NCBI GenBank assembly: GCA_018822805.1
Contig: JAHJJU010000116.1
Location: forward strand, 1-38,509
DNA length: 38,509 nt
Reading direction: 5' to 3'
Source of the DNA: a bacterium
GTDB taxonomy: Bacteria > Campylobacterota > Campylobacteria > Campylobacterales > Sulfurovaceae
In this document: one piece after another, positions 8,638 through 17,968 of the stretch
Numbering within the stretch: position 1 is the first letter of the stretch
Layout: each line of letters starts with the position of its first letter
Made by a program: the position numbers and the translations under genes
Notes under the pieces: generated by a model
Databases searched by the model: none
What the model saw: the letters and a program-made list of their open reading frames with translations, nothing else
What the model was told of the DNA's origin: nothing

Positions 8638-9666
8638 ATGTTGCTCTCTATACAATACTTGCGTGCCATAGCTGCATTTTTAGTGCTTTTAAGTCATACA
8701 GCATGGAAGAGTATACAAATAGACAACATGACACTTGCATGGTGGCATGATGCCGGAACATTTGGTGTGGATATATTTTTTATTATTTCTGGATTTATAA
8801 TGACACATACTTCGGTAAAACTTTATCAACAACCTCATGCGATTAGAACATTTTTGAAAAAACGTTTTATACGTATTGTCCCACTTTATTGGTTTTTTAC
8901 TTTGATGGCACTCAGTGCTTTTTTACTTTTTCCTCAACTTGTTAACAGTAGTGGAGGGAAGACAGAAATTTTTAAATCATTTTTTCTTTTACCTTTAAGA
9001 GCGAATGAAAATTATTTGGTTTCAGTTGGTTGGACATTGGAATTTGAATTTATTTTTTATTTTATTTTTGCAATTGGTCTACTCTTTACACAAGTTCGTG
9101 GAAATATATTTGTTTTTATACTATTAACATTCTCTTTTTTAGGCTCAATTATGTTGCCTGAGTTAATGATGAACCATATCTCTCATGCTTTTATCAATAA
9201 TCTATTTTTTGAGTTTGCTTTGGGAATGTTGCTTTATTATAGTATTCAAAATTTAAAACAGATATCTTTATTGTGTTCCATTACTTTAATTGTTATTGGA
9301 TTAGTTTGGTTTTATGCCACATTTTCCGGTTATGCACTTATGGGTGTACGTGCGATAGATAGTGGTATTCCTGCTTTTTTATTTTCATTTGGTCTAATAT
9401 CATTGGAGTATGTTTGGAAAAAGAAAGAATCGTCACTGTTCTTAAAGTTAGGAGACTCATCATACGCTCTCTACCTTTCTCATCCATTTGTGTTAGTGAT
9501 TGTCTTTTTTCTTTATCGGAAGCTTGAAAAATTACTGCCTCAAAATGAATTTTTAATGAATTTTTCAATGATTTTTGTTGCATTGGTCGTTGGATATGTA
9601 GTGCATATTTTTATTGAAAAAAAGTTAATCATATTGGCAAAGTTTCTATTTTATTCAAAGTATTGA
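8638..9666 (+). CDS. Acyltransferase family 3 (OafA/YrhL-like) membrane O-acyltransferase
   Basis: A 342-residue membrane protein with about ten predicted helices. The N-terminal YLRAIAAFLVLLSHTAW segment carries the catalytic-type His of the family, and GVDIFFIISGFIMTHT around residues 40-56 is the second conserved signature. Members transfer acetyl or other acyl groups onto sugars of surface polysaccharides or peptidoglycan. No periplasmic SGNH domain is fused. The start is supported by AAGGA about nine bases upstream. It lies after a terminator and before the chain-length gene, which fits O-acylation of the polymer made by this locus. Confidence 0.9.
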   Translation: MLLSIQYLRAIAAFLVLLSHTAWKSIQIDNMTLAWWHDAGTFGVDIFFIISGFIMTHTSVKLYQQPHAIRTFLKKRFIRIVPLYWFFTLMALSAFLLFPQLVNSSGGKTEIFKSFFLLPLRANENYLVSVGWTLEFEFIFYFIFAIGLLFTQVRGNIFVFILLTFSFLGSIMLPELMMNHISHAFINNLFFEFALGMLLYYSIQNLKQISLLCSITLIVIGLVWFYATFSGYALMGVRAIDSGIPAFLFSFGLISLEYVWKKKESSLFLKLGDSSYALYLSHPFVLVIVFFLYRKLEKLLPQNEFLMNFSMIFVALVVGYVVHIFIEKKLIILAKFLFYSKY

Positions 9667-9765
9667 TTATAAAAAATAGATACAAAAAAAATATAAGTAA
9701 AATTAAAGTTTTAAATTGTTACTATTTATGTTTAAAATAAACTTTAATATTGGTATATAAATAAT

Positions 9766-12051
9766 ATGAAATCTCTACCATTACACGCTCCTAAAGAGGA
9801 GAATTATATCATTGAACTTTTTAAAATAGTATTACCCTACAAATGGTTAATACTAAGTGTGGTAGTTCTCTCTTTGTTACTTGCGAAAGCATATCTCTAT
9901 TTTATTCCTCCTACTTATGAGTCCTATGCCCTAGTCAAAATTAAAAGTGATGACACAACACTGGGAGCACAAGATCTTTTACGGGATACCTTATTAAAAA
10001 CAAACAGTGCCGGCATTGATCAAGAGATATTGATACTACAGACCTATCAGATGAATCAAAAAGCATTAGAGAAAGTTAACTTTCAAATAAGATACTTTGT
10101 TGATGAGGGGTATAAAAATGTTGAAATTTATGAAGATGTACCCATTAGCATAGAGCGTATATCGGATATGAGTAGCCATATGGTGGGACAGTACATTACA
10201 CTTATACCAAAAGGAGATGGATTTATTTTAAAGTCTGAAGATAATCCGGTCTCAAGTACCTATAATTATAATAAAGAGGTGCAAACACCTTATTTTAGAG
10301 CTACTTTTAGAAAAAACAGAACATTTACTGAGCCTATTTACATTAAAGTGAATGGTGATCACCGTCATATTTATGAAGATACTATTAAAAAAAGACTCTC
10401 TGTGGGGAGAGTGGATTTAAATTCAAATCTTATCCATATTACATTTCATGACACCATACCTGCACGTGCAAACAACTATGTTAATGCACTCATTGAAGCG
10501 TATATTGAGCAAAGTATTAAAAAGAAAAACAGTATCAATGATAAGATTTTAAAATTTTTAGATGAGCAGTTGGAGGTGACCAAAGCTGAACTAGAAGTGT
10601 CGGAACGAGAACTTGAAAATTACCAGTCTAAAAACAAAAGTATTGATCCTTCGGTTAAGTCAACAAACTTTTTTGAAAAATTGAGTGATGTTGATTTACA
10701 ACTTTCAGAAATTACACTTAAAGAGAAATTGATTCATAATTTGACACAGTTTATTCGACATAATCGAAATCTTGATGCCATTGCTCCGACACTGTTGGAG
10801 TTTAATGATCAAAGTACCATTAAGCTTATAGACACTCTTAATGCCTTGCAAGCTGAAGAAGATGAACTTAAATTGGAGTTTACGGACAGTTATCCTCGAC
10901 TGATTCAAATACGTCAGAGAATGGCAAACATTAAAAATAAAGTTACTCTAAACATTAAAAATTTGGCTTCGGTTCTCACAGAAAAACGTATCAATCTTTT
11001 GAACCAAAAAAATAAGTACGAAGAGATTTTAACAGCATTGCCTAAAAAAGAGAAAAAACTGATTTCATTTAAACGTAATTATGAAGTTAAATCAAAAATG
11101 TACACCTATTTATTGGAGAAAAAATCAGAAAAAGAGTTGATTAAAGTGGCATCACTTGCTGATTATGAAGCTGTAGATCAAGCGTACACTTCATCTGTAC
11201 CGGTAAAACCTAAAAAAATAATTATTTTGGTGATTGCTTTTTTGATAGGTTTTGTTTTGGGGGTATTTTTTGCACTTCTACGTTTCCTGACGGTTGATAA
11301 GGTAAAAACACAAAAAGATGTTGAGCATTTAACCAAGTTGCCAATTTACGGAAATATCCCTTTATATAAAGAGAACCTCTTGTTGAATGTCTCTGTCGAA
11401 GAGGCATATCGTAAATTGGCAATGAATTTACAGTTTTTTAAAAAAGAGGATGAAGGAAATGTGGTATTGATCTCTTCTGTTGCTCAAGGAGAAGGGAAAA
11501 CGACGACGCTTGTGAATCTCAGTAAGATTTTTCAAGATACACGCTACAGATCCATTATTATCGATTTGGATATGCGTAACCCTTCCTTACATGAACATTT
11601 TGGATTAGAACAGCAGTACAGTGGCATTAGTACCTACTTAAACGGGCGTGACAATTTGGGTAATGTCATCTTTACAACCACCAACCCAAATTTGGACATT
11701 ATTACCTCTGGTCCTACGCCACCCAATCCTATCGAGTTGATGCTCTCACCTCGTTTAGAGGATCTATTGCCAACATTAAAAAGAAGGTATGATTATATTT
11801 TTATTGATACGGGTTCGTTTGATGTTGCCTTAGAGACCTTTTATTTGATGCAATACAGTGATATTAATTTGATTGTTTTTAGAGAAAACTTTAGTAAAAA
11901 ATCATCCATCACCGATCTTGAAAAGTTGATTCGAGAGAAGAATTTGAAAAATATAGGTTTGGTACTGAAAACCATGCCGAGTACAGTCGATAAGAACAAA
12001 CCCTTACCACAGCTTATTAAGGGAAAACGATCGGTTAAATTGTTGTCATAG
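9766..12051 (+). CDS. Wzc-like polysaccharide chain-length determinant / BY-kinase domain protein
   Basis: A 761-residue polysaccharide co-polymerase. Membrane helices at about 28-48 and 484-506 flank a long periplasmic region with coiled coil (roughly 250-460). The cytoplasmic half is a BY-kinase-like P-loop domain: Walker A GEGKTTTL near 575, Walker A' IIIDLDMRNP near 600, and a Walker B-like YDYIFIDTGS near 676 where most relatives have DTPP. The C-terminal tail has no tyrosine cluster, although autophosphorylation there is a hallmark of Wzc kinases. It likely controls export and length of the polymer. No clear Shine-Dalgarno site precedes the ATG, only AT-rich sequence. Confidence 0.9.
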   Translation: MKSLPLHAPKEENYIIELFKIVLPYKWLILSVVVLSLLLAKAYLYFIPPTYESYALVKIKSDDTTLGAQDLLRDTLLKTNSAGIDQEILILQTYQMNQKALEKVNFQIRYFVDEGYKNVEIYEDVPISIERISDMSSHMVGQYITLIPKGDGFILKSEDNPVSSTYNYNKEVQTPYFRATFRKNRTFTEPIYIKVNGDHRHIYEDTIKKRLSVGRVDLNSNLIHITFHDTIPARANNYVNALIEAYIEQSIKKKNSINDKILKFLDEQLEVTKAELEVSERELENYQSKNKSIDPSVKSTNFFEKLSDVDLQLSEITLKEKLIHNLTQFIRHNRNLDAIAPTLLEFNDQSTIKLIDTLNALQAEEDELKLEFTDSYPRLIQIRQRMANIKNKVTLNIKNLASVLTEKRINLLNQKNKYEEILTALPKKEKKLISFKRNYEVKSKMYTYLLEKKSEKELIKVASLADYEAVDQAYTSSVPVKPKKIIILVIAFLIGFVLGVFFALLRFLTVDKVKTQKDVEHLTKLPIYGNIPLYKENLLLNVSVEEAYRKLAMNLQFFKKEDEGNVVLISSVAQGEGKTTTLVNLSKIFQDTRYRSIIIDLDMRNPSLHEHFGLEQQYSGISTYLNGRDNLGNVIFTTTNPNLDIITSGPTPPNPIELMLSPRLEDLLPTLKRRYDYIFIDTGSFDVALETFYLMQYSDINLIVFRENFSKKSSITDLEKLIREKNLKNIGLVLKTMPSTVDKNKPLPQLIKGKRSVKLLS

Positions 12052-12059
12052 AGTTTTTA

Positions 12060-12090
12060 ATACCAATCTATTTGTATAGTAGATTGGTAT
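12060..12090. terminator. Hairpin between convergent genes, possible bidirectional terminator
   Basis: ATACCAATCT at 12060-12069 pairs perfectly with AGATTGGTAT at 12081-12090 around an 11-base loop. It lies between the convergent wzc-like and tlpA-like genes. T-runs on either side are weak, so termination is likely but not certain. Confidence 0.55.
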
Positions 12091-12099
12091 GTTCGGTTA

Positions 12100-12729
12100 T
12101 TATTCTTTGGATAGGGTATCGTAGATATTGTCAAATTGCTGAGCATTAACACCACCTACATGCACCACTTTAACTTCAGATTTTTTATTAAACCCTATTA
12201 AGAAAGGGATAGAACCTGTCCAGTTGGCTTTTTGGGCAATGTAATCAATAAATTCATAATGATTTTTACCTGTAATAAGATGGTAATTGATACCCGTTCT
12301 TTCTTGAAAAGCTTTGAGTTGTTCTTCTGAATTTCCTTGAACTTCAAGAGCTACAATCTCCAGATCATTGTGACCTTTATCCTTTAAGGCTTTGAGTACA
12401 GGAATTTCAGCCAAACATGGTGGGCATCGGTGCCCAAAGAAGATGACCAATACCACTTTCTCTTTATACTCTTGAAAGGTTAATCCTCCAACAGTTTCAT
12501 CTATATGTAGCTCTTTTCCAGTGATGGTTTTTAGTGTAAAGAGGGATGTTTCCGGAGAAACTTCTTTTGTAGAGGTCACAGACTCCGGCTTAGATACTTC
12601 GGTAGCTTTAGGTTCTATTGTGCTTTGCTTGGTTGGCGTATTACTATTCTCTTTTTGTTCTGTACCCTCCTGAGAAGAACAGGCAGAAAGTAGAAGAAGT
12701 AGAAGCAACGTGTTGACTGTTTTAAACAT
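12100..12729 (-). CDS. TlpA/ResA-like thioredoxin-fold lipoprotein
   Basis: A 209-residue lipoprotein. The signal peptide ends in a lipobox (LLSAC, Cys17), then a low-complexity Ser/Thr/Lys/Glu linker to about residue 60, then a thioredoxin-like domain with VIFFGHRCPPC (Cys102, Cys105) as the redox pair. TlpA-family proteins reduce disulfides in exported proteins or assist cytochrome maturation. A later segment (TGSIPFLIGFN) contains the cis-Pro region expected for the fold. It is transcribed divergently from the ABC exporter gene across a 90-bp gap and has no obvious partner here, so its substrate is unknown. Confidence 0.88.
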   Translation of the reverse strand: MFKTVNTLLLLLLLSACSSQEGTEQKENSNTPTKQSTIEPKATEVSKPESVTSTKEVSPETSLFTLKTITGKELHIDETVGGLTFQEYKEKVVLVIFFGHRCPPCLAEIPVLKALKDKGHNDLEIVALEVQGNSEEQLKAFQERTGINYHLITGKNHYEFIDYIAQKANWTGSIPFLIGFNKKSEVKVVHVGGVNAQQFDNIYDTLSKE

Positions 12730-12819
12730 GATATCTCTTTTTGCTTTCGATTATAACAGATTTATATTAATTGGTAATTAACGAACTTATGCTATATTGC
12801 CTTTAAAAAAGAGCATGTA

Positions 12820-14517
12820 ATGATAAGTATCAAATCGATTCTACGTGAAATATACAAACACAAAAAAGTACTGATGGTCGCCAATTTGGTAGCCATTCTA
12901 TCAACACTGCTTACCATTCCCGTACCCCTCTTAATTCCACTGCTTATTGACGAGATTATTTTAGGAAAAGGTGGGGAGATAACTCAAACAATTGACCGAT
13001 ATTTAACCATCTCTTCACCTGAATATTACATCTTAACCGTACTTATTATCACTTTGATACTCAAAGCCATTAGTCTTTTGTTGAACCTTTTGCATATTCG
13101 TCTTTTTACTAAAATATCAAAACAAGTCACCTACACCGTACGACGAAAACTGCTTAATCACCTGCAAACGGTATCCATGAGTGAGTATGACATGTTGGGA
13201 TCGGGAGCCGTATCGGCCAAGGTCATTACCGATGTTGACACGGTTGACAAGTTTGTCTCTTCATCAGTAGGAGAAATTATTGTTGAGTTTTTAACATTGA
13301 TTGGTATTGCCATTGTTATTTTGGTTCTCAACTGGCAGTTGGCACTGGTTATTTTACTTTTAAATCCTTTGGCTTTAGGCTTTTACCTACGTATTTTTAG
13401 AGCTGTTGCCAAGATAAAAAAGAGAGAAAACAAAGCCATAGAAGTATTTCAAAACTCTTTAACAGAAAGTTTGGAGCTTTATAATCAAATACGGGTACAG
13501 AACCGTGAAGCTTACTTTTTAAATGACATTGACAAAAAAGCAAAAGAGATTCGTGACAGAGGGTATCAATTTGGACTTAAAAGTGAAATGGCACTGGAGT
13601 TTTCGCGTCTACTGATTATGTATTCACATGATATCTTTAGAGCCACAGGTATTTTAATGGTTTTGCTTGGTTTCTTGACCATAGGAAAGATGTTGGCTAT
13701 TTTTGCCTATGCGTGGATTATTATGCGTCCTGTTGACAAACTTATGAATTATGTGCATCTTTACTTCAATGCAAAAACTTCTATTGACCGTTTGAATGAG
13801 ATTTTAGACCTGAAAGCTGAGCCAAAATATGAGCATAAAATTGACCCCTTTAAAGGAGAAAAAACAGCCTCTATTCGTTTAGAAAATGTTTCTTTTTCTT
13901 ATGATGGCAATGCTGAAGTATTAACGAACCTCAACTTAGAGATCAAACAGGGTGAAAAGGTTGCCATCATCGGTGAGACAGGAAGTGGCAAAAGTACTTT
14001 GGCTCAAATACTTATAGGACTTTACCCCATTTGTTCAGGAAAAATTTTCTACAATGAACATGAAATCAAAGAGATAGGATACGAAAAGATACGTGAAAAT
14101 GTAGGGTTTGTTCTTCAAGCTCCACTCATGTTTAACAACTCATTACGCTTTAACTTAACACTGGGAAAAGCGTACGAAGATAAGGTTATTTATGAAGCGT
14201 TAAAAGTAGCCCAACTCTACGACTTTGTTAACGGACTGCCCCATAAACTTGACACCATCGTTGGTAAAAACGGAACCAAACTCTCAGGAGGTCAAAAACA
14301 ACGTTTATCGATAGCCAGAGTACTTTTAGATGACCCAAAAATCATTATATTTGATGAGTCCACTTCCTCACTCGATAATGAGACCGAAGACAGACTGTTG
14401 GAAGCTTTGGAAGCGTATGTGAAAGATAAAACGGTCATTACCATCGCCCATCGACGTAACAGTATTGAGAAAGCTGAGAGGGTTATTGATTTGAGTTTAT
14501 TATGGTCAGGTACTTAA
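12820..14517 (+). CDS. ABC exporter, fused permease and ATPase (MsbA/LmrA-like)
   Basis: A 565-residue half-transporter. The N-terminal 310 residues form a six-helix exporter domain. The nucleotide-binding domain has Walker A GETGSGKST (about 385-393), LSGGQKQ signature (about 488), Walker B IIIFDEST (about 508) and the switch His in TIAHR (about 541). It would work as a homodimer in the inner membrane. No C39 peptidase domain precedes it, so it is not a double-glycine peptide processor. The cargo (lipid, peptide or glycan) is not evident. Its last 12 bases overlap the convergent radical SAM gene, so there is no room for a terminator between them. Confidence 0.9.
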   Translation: MISIKSILREIYKHKKVLMVANLVAILSTLLTIPVPLLIPLLIDEIILGKGGEITQTIDRYLTISSPEYYILTVLIITLILKAISLLLNLLHIRLFTKISKQVTYTVRRKLLNHLQTVSMSEYDMLGSGAVSAKVITDVDTVDKFVSSSVGEIIVEFLTLIGIAIVILVLNWQLALVILLLNPLALGFYLRIFRAVAKIKKRENKAIEVFQNSLTESLELYNQIRVQNREAYFLNDIDKKAKEIRDRGYQFGLKSEMALEFSRLLIMYSHDIFRATGILMVLLGFLTIGKMLAIFAYAWIIMRPVDKLMNYVHLYFNAKTSIDRLNEILDLKAEPKYEHKIDPFKGEKTASIRLENVSFSYDGNAEVLTNLNLEIKQGEKVAIIGETGSGKSTLAQILIGLYPICSGKIFYNEHEIKEIGYEKIRENVGFVLQAPLMFNNSLRFNLTLGKAYEDKVIYEALKVAQLYDFVNGLPHKLDTIVGKNGTKLSGGQKQRLSIARVLLDDPKIIIFDESTSSLDNETEDRLLEALEAYVKDKTVITIAHRRNSIEKAERVIDLSLLWSGT

Positions 14518-15594
14518 ATTGGGTGGCATCAAAAATGACCCATCAATTTTATGTGTTAAATAAGCTTTATAAAGCTTTTTAGATTCTTCAGTACTCGGAA
14601 TACCACAAGAGCGTTCTAACTCTTTGTTTGCTCCAAAAATAAGCCCTCTAGCACCACAACCACCCCAGCAGAGGTCATGTTTGTAGAATGCACAGCTTTT
14701 ACAAACAGGGTCAACTACAAAATTCTCTTTGTGACGAAAAAGATCAAAGCCTTTTGTCCATACCTCTTGTAGATTTTCATAGCCTCGTAGATTTCCTACC
14801 AAATTGTTGAGGTAAAAGAGTAGTGAACATCCGGCGAGTTGTCCATTAGGTCCAATGACCAAATCTTTGTAACCTAGAAGACAGCCTCGTTGTTGTTCTT
14901 GGCGTACTCTCCATAAAGGAGTACCGATATCAACTTTTCCATGATACGCTTGACGTAAGGTTGTTAATGTGTTTAAATCGCTTTTACTGTTGAGTGCTTG
15001 ATGGGTGAGGGTTTTTGCTGAACCTATAGGAAGCATCTCTAATATTTTGATTTTATCAAAAATATTGAGTTGGTAAATGTTCTCTACTTCCTTTTTTAAA
15101 AGGGGTAAAGTCTCTTTGTTGACAACAATGAGTGCTGTGGCTTTTAGTGGGGATTTGCATTTATAATTTTTTAGAGTTTCAATACTCTCTAATAAGCTCT
15201 GATGGTATTGACTATGACGCATAGAGGTATAGGTTTTGATGTCAATAGCATCAACTGAAAGGGCAATACGGTGGAGATAAGGTAAAAGTTTTTTAATTCC
15301 TTTTGGATTAGCACCGTTACTTACGGTTTTTACTTTGTAGCCCAATTGATGTCCCAGTTTAATATATTGTAAACTGTGCATGGGTTCAAAAGATATCTCA
15401 TCATTGTGAGGATAGATATTTAGAAACTCTATTCCCATGGCTTTCCCTTCTGTTAGTAACGTGACAATCTCATCATGTTGCAATATAGGATAGGTAGAAC
15501 GTTTAACATTTTTGTGTATGCAGTGTAGGCATGCCATGGGGCAGGTTTCACGAGGTGAAGGGAGTTCTAAGACCAGTGTTTTTGGTGGTCTCAT
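14506..15594 (-). CDS. Radical SAM protein with SPASM-like C-terminal cluster region
   Basis: A 362-residue radical SAM enzyme. CPMACLHC (Cys18, Cys22, Cys25) is the CxxxCxxC site for the SAM-cleaving [4Fe-4S] cluster. The barrel continues to about residue 230. The C-terminal third has seven or more cysteines arranged as C...GC...CKSC...CWGGC...SCG, matching SPASM/twitch auxiliary-cluster domains. Such proteins modify peptides or enzymes, or act on small molecules. The start codon overlaps the mutY stop (ATGA), so the two are translationally coupled. I found no short precursor-peptide gene beside it, and its substrate is unknown. Confidence 0.87.
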   Translation of the reverse strand: MRPPKTLVLELPSPRETCPMACLHCIHKNVKRSTYPILQHDEIVTLLTEGKAMGIEFLNIYPHNDEISFEPMHSLQYIKLGHQLGYKVKTVSNGANPKGIKKLLPYLHRIALSVDAIDIKTYTSMRHSQYHQSLLESIETLKNYKCKSPLKATALIVVNKETLPLLKKEVENIYQLNIFDKIKILEMLPIGSAKTLTHQALNSKSDLNTLTTLRQAYHGKVDIGTPLWRVRQEQQRGCLLGYKDLVIGPNGQLAGCSLLFYLNNLVGNLRGYENLQEVWTKGFDLFRHKENFVVDPVCKSCAFYKHDLCWGGCGARGLIFGANKELERSCGIPSTEESKKLYKAYLTHKIDGSFLMPPNLST

Positions 15595-16565
15595 TTGGTG
15601 TATGCCTTGAGTAATTCCAAGGCTTTTCTATCAGCACCACTCAGAGCCAATTGGTCAATCTCTTCGAGTGAAAAATAGTGGTTTTCTTTAAGCTCTTGGG
15701 TAAGAAGCAAGACTTTAGCATCAAGTCTAAAGTGGGTATAGTGGTGAACAAATGCTCCCAATTGGGTTACCTTGTTTGAGTTGGTATCAAACGCCTCCTC
15801 TTGTACAAAAGCCCACAGCCCTCCAAGCAGTTTGGTATCGTTTTGACTGAGTGCATATCGGTTATTGTAATGATAAATAATCATAAAACGCTCTTTAACG
15901 GGTTTGCTTTTTTTCACTTTTTTTTCAGGGTAGAGTAGAGGGCTCTCTTTTCCTTGACAGTGTGATTCAAAAGGACAGGCTTTACAGTTAGGGTTTTTAT
16001 GGGTACAAACCATCGAACCTATGTCCATCAAGGTTTGATTGTAGATATAGGCGTTATTTTGATCAAAAAGTTCATAGGCTTTTTCCCACAAGGTTTTTTC
16101 ATGACGCTTCTCTATGGCAAAAAAACGGTACAAAATACGTTTTACATTGGCATCAAGAATGGGTAAAGATTCATTAAAAGCAAAACAGGCCACGGCATGA
16201 GCTGTTGATTTGCCTATGCCTGCCAGTTTCTCTAACGCTTCAGCAGAGTTGGGCAGTTGACCTTGGGTGGCTTGTGCTGTTTTGTGAAGGTTTCTAGCAC
16301 GGGTATAGTAGCCCAATCCCTCCCATGCTTTAAGTACATCATCTACAGGGGCATTGGCGACATCGTTAAAGGTAGGAAAGCGTTCTAAAAAAGGGAAATA
16401 AAAGCGTTCCAACACCGTTTTAACTTGGGTCTGTTGCAACATGATTTCACTCAGATAAATTTCATAGGCACTTTGGGTATTACGCCATGGTAAGGTAACC
16501 CGTCCATGCTCTTGATACCATGATACAATGTTGTTGTGAATTTCTGTGTAGGTTTTTTTCTGCAT
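15591..16565 (-). CDS. mutY: A/G-specific adenine DNA glycosylase MutY
   Basis: A 324-residue base-excision repair enzyme that removes adenine mispaired with 8-oxoguanine. Using the ATG at 16565, the catalytic Glu lies in SEIMLQQT (Glu40), the helix-hairpin-helix in LAGIGKSTAHAV, and the catalytic Asp in ILDAN (Asp138). Cys187-x6-Cys194-x2-Cys197-x5-Cys203 bind the [4Fe-4S] cluster. The last 100 or so residues form the NUDIX-like domain that recognises 8-oxoG. A TTG five codons upstream could extend the frame, but it overlaps a TACAAT-like -10 element, so the ATG is preferred. It is followed directly by the radical SAM gene. Confidence 0.93.
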   Translation of the reverse strand: MQKKTYTEIHNNIVSWYQEHGRVTLPWRNTQSAYEIYLSEIMLQQTQVKTVLERFYFPFLERFPTFNDVANAPVDDVLKAWEGLGYYTRARNLHKTAQATQGQLPNSAEALEKLAGIGKSTAHAVACFAFNESLPILDANVKRILYRFFAIEKRHEKTLWEKAYELFDQNNAYIYNQTLMDIGSMVCTHKNPNCKACPFESHCQGKESPLLYPEKKVKKSKPVKERFMIIYHYNNRYALSQNDTKLLGGLWAFVQEEAFDTNSNKVTQLGAFVHHYTHFRLDAKVLLLTQELKENHYFSLEEIDQLALSGADRKALELLKAYTK

Positions 16566-16586
16566 CTGACATTGTAGCAAGATAAA

Positions 16587-16612
16587 CCGTAGGGTCGGTT
16601 TTAACCGACCAT
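16587..16612 (+). repeat. REP-like palindrome with GTAGG head, copy 1
   Basis: On the + strand CCGTAG is followed by GGTCGGTT-TT-AACCGACC (16593-16610), a perfect palindrome. The same head and palindrome plan recurs at 28044-28076. It lies between the DUF1501 gene and mutY and may also act as a terminator for the DUF1501 operon. Confidence 0.7.
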
Positions 16613-16624
16613 TTTATATAAACC

Positions 16625-17968
16625 TTATTTAAACAGTCCAGCGTCAATGGCTCCATACCCTTTGGTAAGTACCTCCGGATTGGTCACTCCGTACATTTTA
16701 TAAATGGTTGCAGCCACAGCATACGGCTCAAAGGTATAAGAACTTTCTGTTGGTTGGGTATAGAGTCGGTTGTTTGACTCCGTTGGACTCAATTGGGTCT
16801 CGCCTACAATACCCACATGGTTGAAGTAATCTTTTCCTCCAAAAATATAGACATTTTGGTTGTTTCCATGATCCCAACCTTCTGAATCATTGAGGTTCAC
16901 ATTTCGTCCAAATTCAGCAAAAACTATAATGTTAACATTGTTTTTATTTTCTGCTTTGAGGTGGGCTAAAGCAACTTCAATAGACTCCATAAGATCAGTC
17001 ATTCTGCTACGATAAGCACTAACAGCATTAGAGTGATCATCCCAGCCACCTAAACCACCTCCACCTAATGAGATGACTTTGGTGTCTGGATTTCCTGACA
17101 GAACATTCACTGCAGCTTTTAGTTTTTTTGCAAAACTGGTATTGGGGTATTCAATACCTTCAGGAATTGTTTTCTCTTGTTGCTCTTGCATAAAGGTATC
17201 TAAGGTTGCTCGTTTATCAAAGGCATTTTGAATGTTCTGCTGTTGGTTAATGGATTTTGCCAATTCATCCATAGTCTCAGAGATAGCTGTCTCATTTGGT
17301 CTTGGATCTGTGCTCCATTCATCATTGGCATAGAGTTCATAGCTTAAACTTCTACTGTAAGGATTGGTTAAATTTTCATTCATGGCTGCCGGTCTTAAAA
17401 ATTTTTCGACATCAAATGGTCCTATTGAAAAAAGTCCTGATTCCCCTTCCATGGTTAAAAATGGTAAGACTGTTTCTGAATGAATAACGGAATTGTTTAC
17501 TAAAACCTTTCCTAAGGTTGAAAAAATACCTGCACCATAGGTAGGATCCTCTATGTTCATAAGTCCACGTTGATTTTCAGAGGTACAGTCTCCATGTGAT
17601 TTGGTAGGATTGTCTTTTCGGTAGCAGGTTCTAAAAATGTTCATATCTCCAGCAGCCAACATCCGTTCCATCGCTTCACCACCTGCTTGTTCCCAAAAGT
17701 TATTGGTGGTTTTAGTTACATAATAAAGATCATATTTGTTTTGACTTTTTTCTTGAATCTCATCTAGATTGGTCAGGTTTCCTCCAAGTTCTGAGGCTCC
17801 ACCATAGAGATAAATCATAATGGTTTGGGCAGCATTATTGTTGTAGACGGTACTGTTAAACTGTACTTGCGACAAATCAACCAGAGTAGAACCATACGCC
17901 AAATTTGGAAATAGGGCAGCCATGGTTACGAGACTAAATCCTTTTAAAAATACTCTTCTGTTCATCAT
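16625..17968 (-). CDS. DUF1501 family Tat-exported protein
   Basis: A 447-residue exported protein. The N-terminus NRRVFLKG followed by a hydrophobic stretch and AYG is a twin-arginine (Tat) signal, so it is probably exported folded. DUF1501 hallmarks are present: GGGLGGWDDHSN near residues 300-311 and VFAEFGRN...DSEGWDHGNNQNVYIFGG near 350-382. The family resembles the alkaline phosphatase/sulfatase fold in these His/Asp-rich segments, suggesting metal binding, but no activity is established. It starts immediately after the DUF1800-like stop codon (GAGGAGTAGATGATG), so the two are coupled. DUF1501 and DUF1800 genes are commonly found side by side in other bacteria. Confidence 0.88.
   Translation of the reverse strand: MMNRRVFLKGFSLVTMAALFPNLAYGSTLVDLSQVQFNSTVYNNNAAQTIMIYLYGGASELGGNLTNLDEIQEKSQNKYDLYYVTKTTNNFWEQAGGEAMERMLAAGDMNIFRTCYRKDNPTKSHGDCTSENQRGLMNIEDPTYGAGIFSTLGKVLVNNSVIHSETVLPFLTMEGESGLFSIGPFDVEKFLRPAAMNENLTNPYSRSLSYELYANDEWSTDPRPNETAISETMDELAKSINQQQNIQNAFDKRATLDTFMQEQQEKTIPEGIEYPNTSFAKKLKAAVNVLSGNPDTKVISLGGGGLGGWDDHSNAVSAYRSRMTDLMESIEVALAHLKAENKNNVNIIVFAEFGRNVNLNDSEGWDHGNNQNVYIFGGKDYFNHVGIVGETQLSPTESNNRLYTQPTESSYTFEPYAVAATIYKMYGVTNPEVLTKGYGAIDAGLFK

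Noticed and set aside
2066-12051. Exosortase/PEP-CTERM polysaccharide system
   Set aside because: Gene content is similar (AsnB-like, FemAB-like, GT4, Wzc-like), but no exosortase is present and the secreted repeat protein has no PEP-CTERM tail.
12820-15594. Possible RiPP cluster: ABC exporter next to a radical SAM/SPASM protein
   Set aside because: The two genes are convergent rather than co-transcribed, the exporter has no peptidase domain, and no short precursor-peptide frame with a ribosome site is present nearby. The radical SAM gene instead follows mutY.
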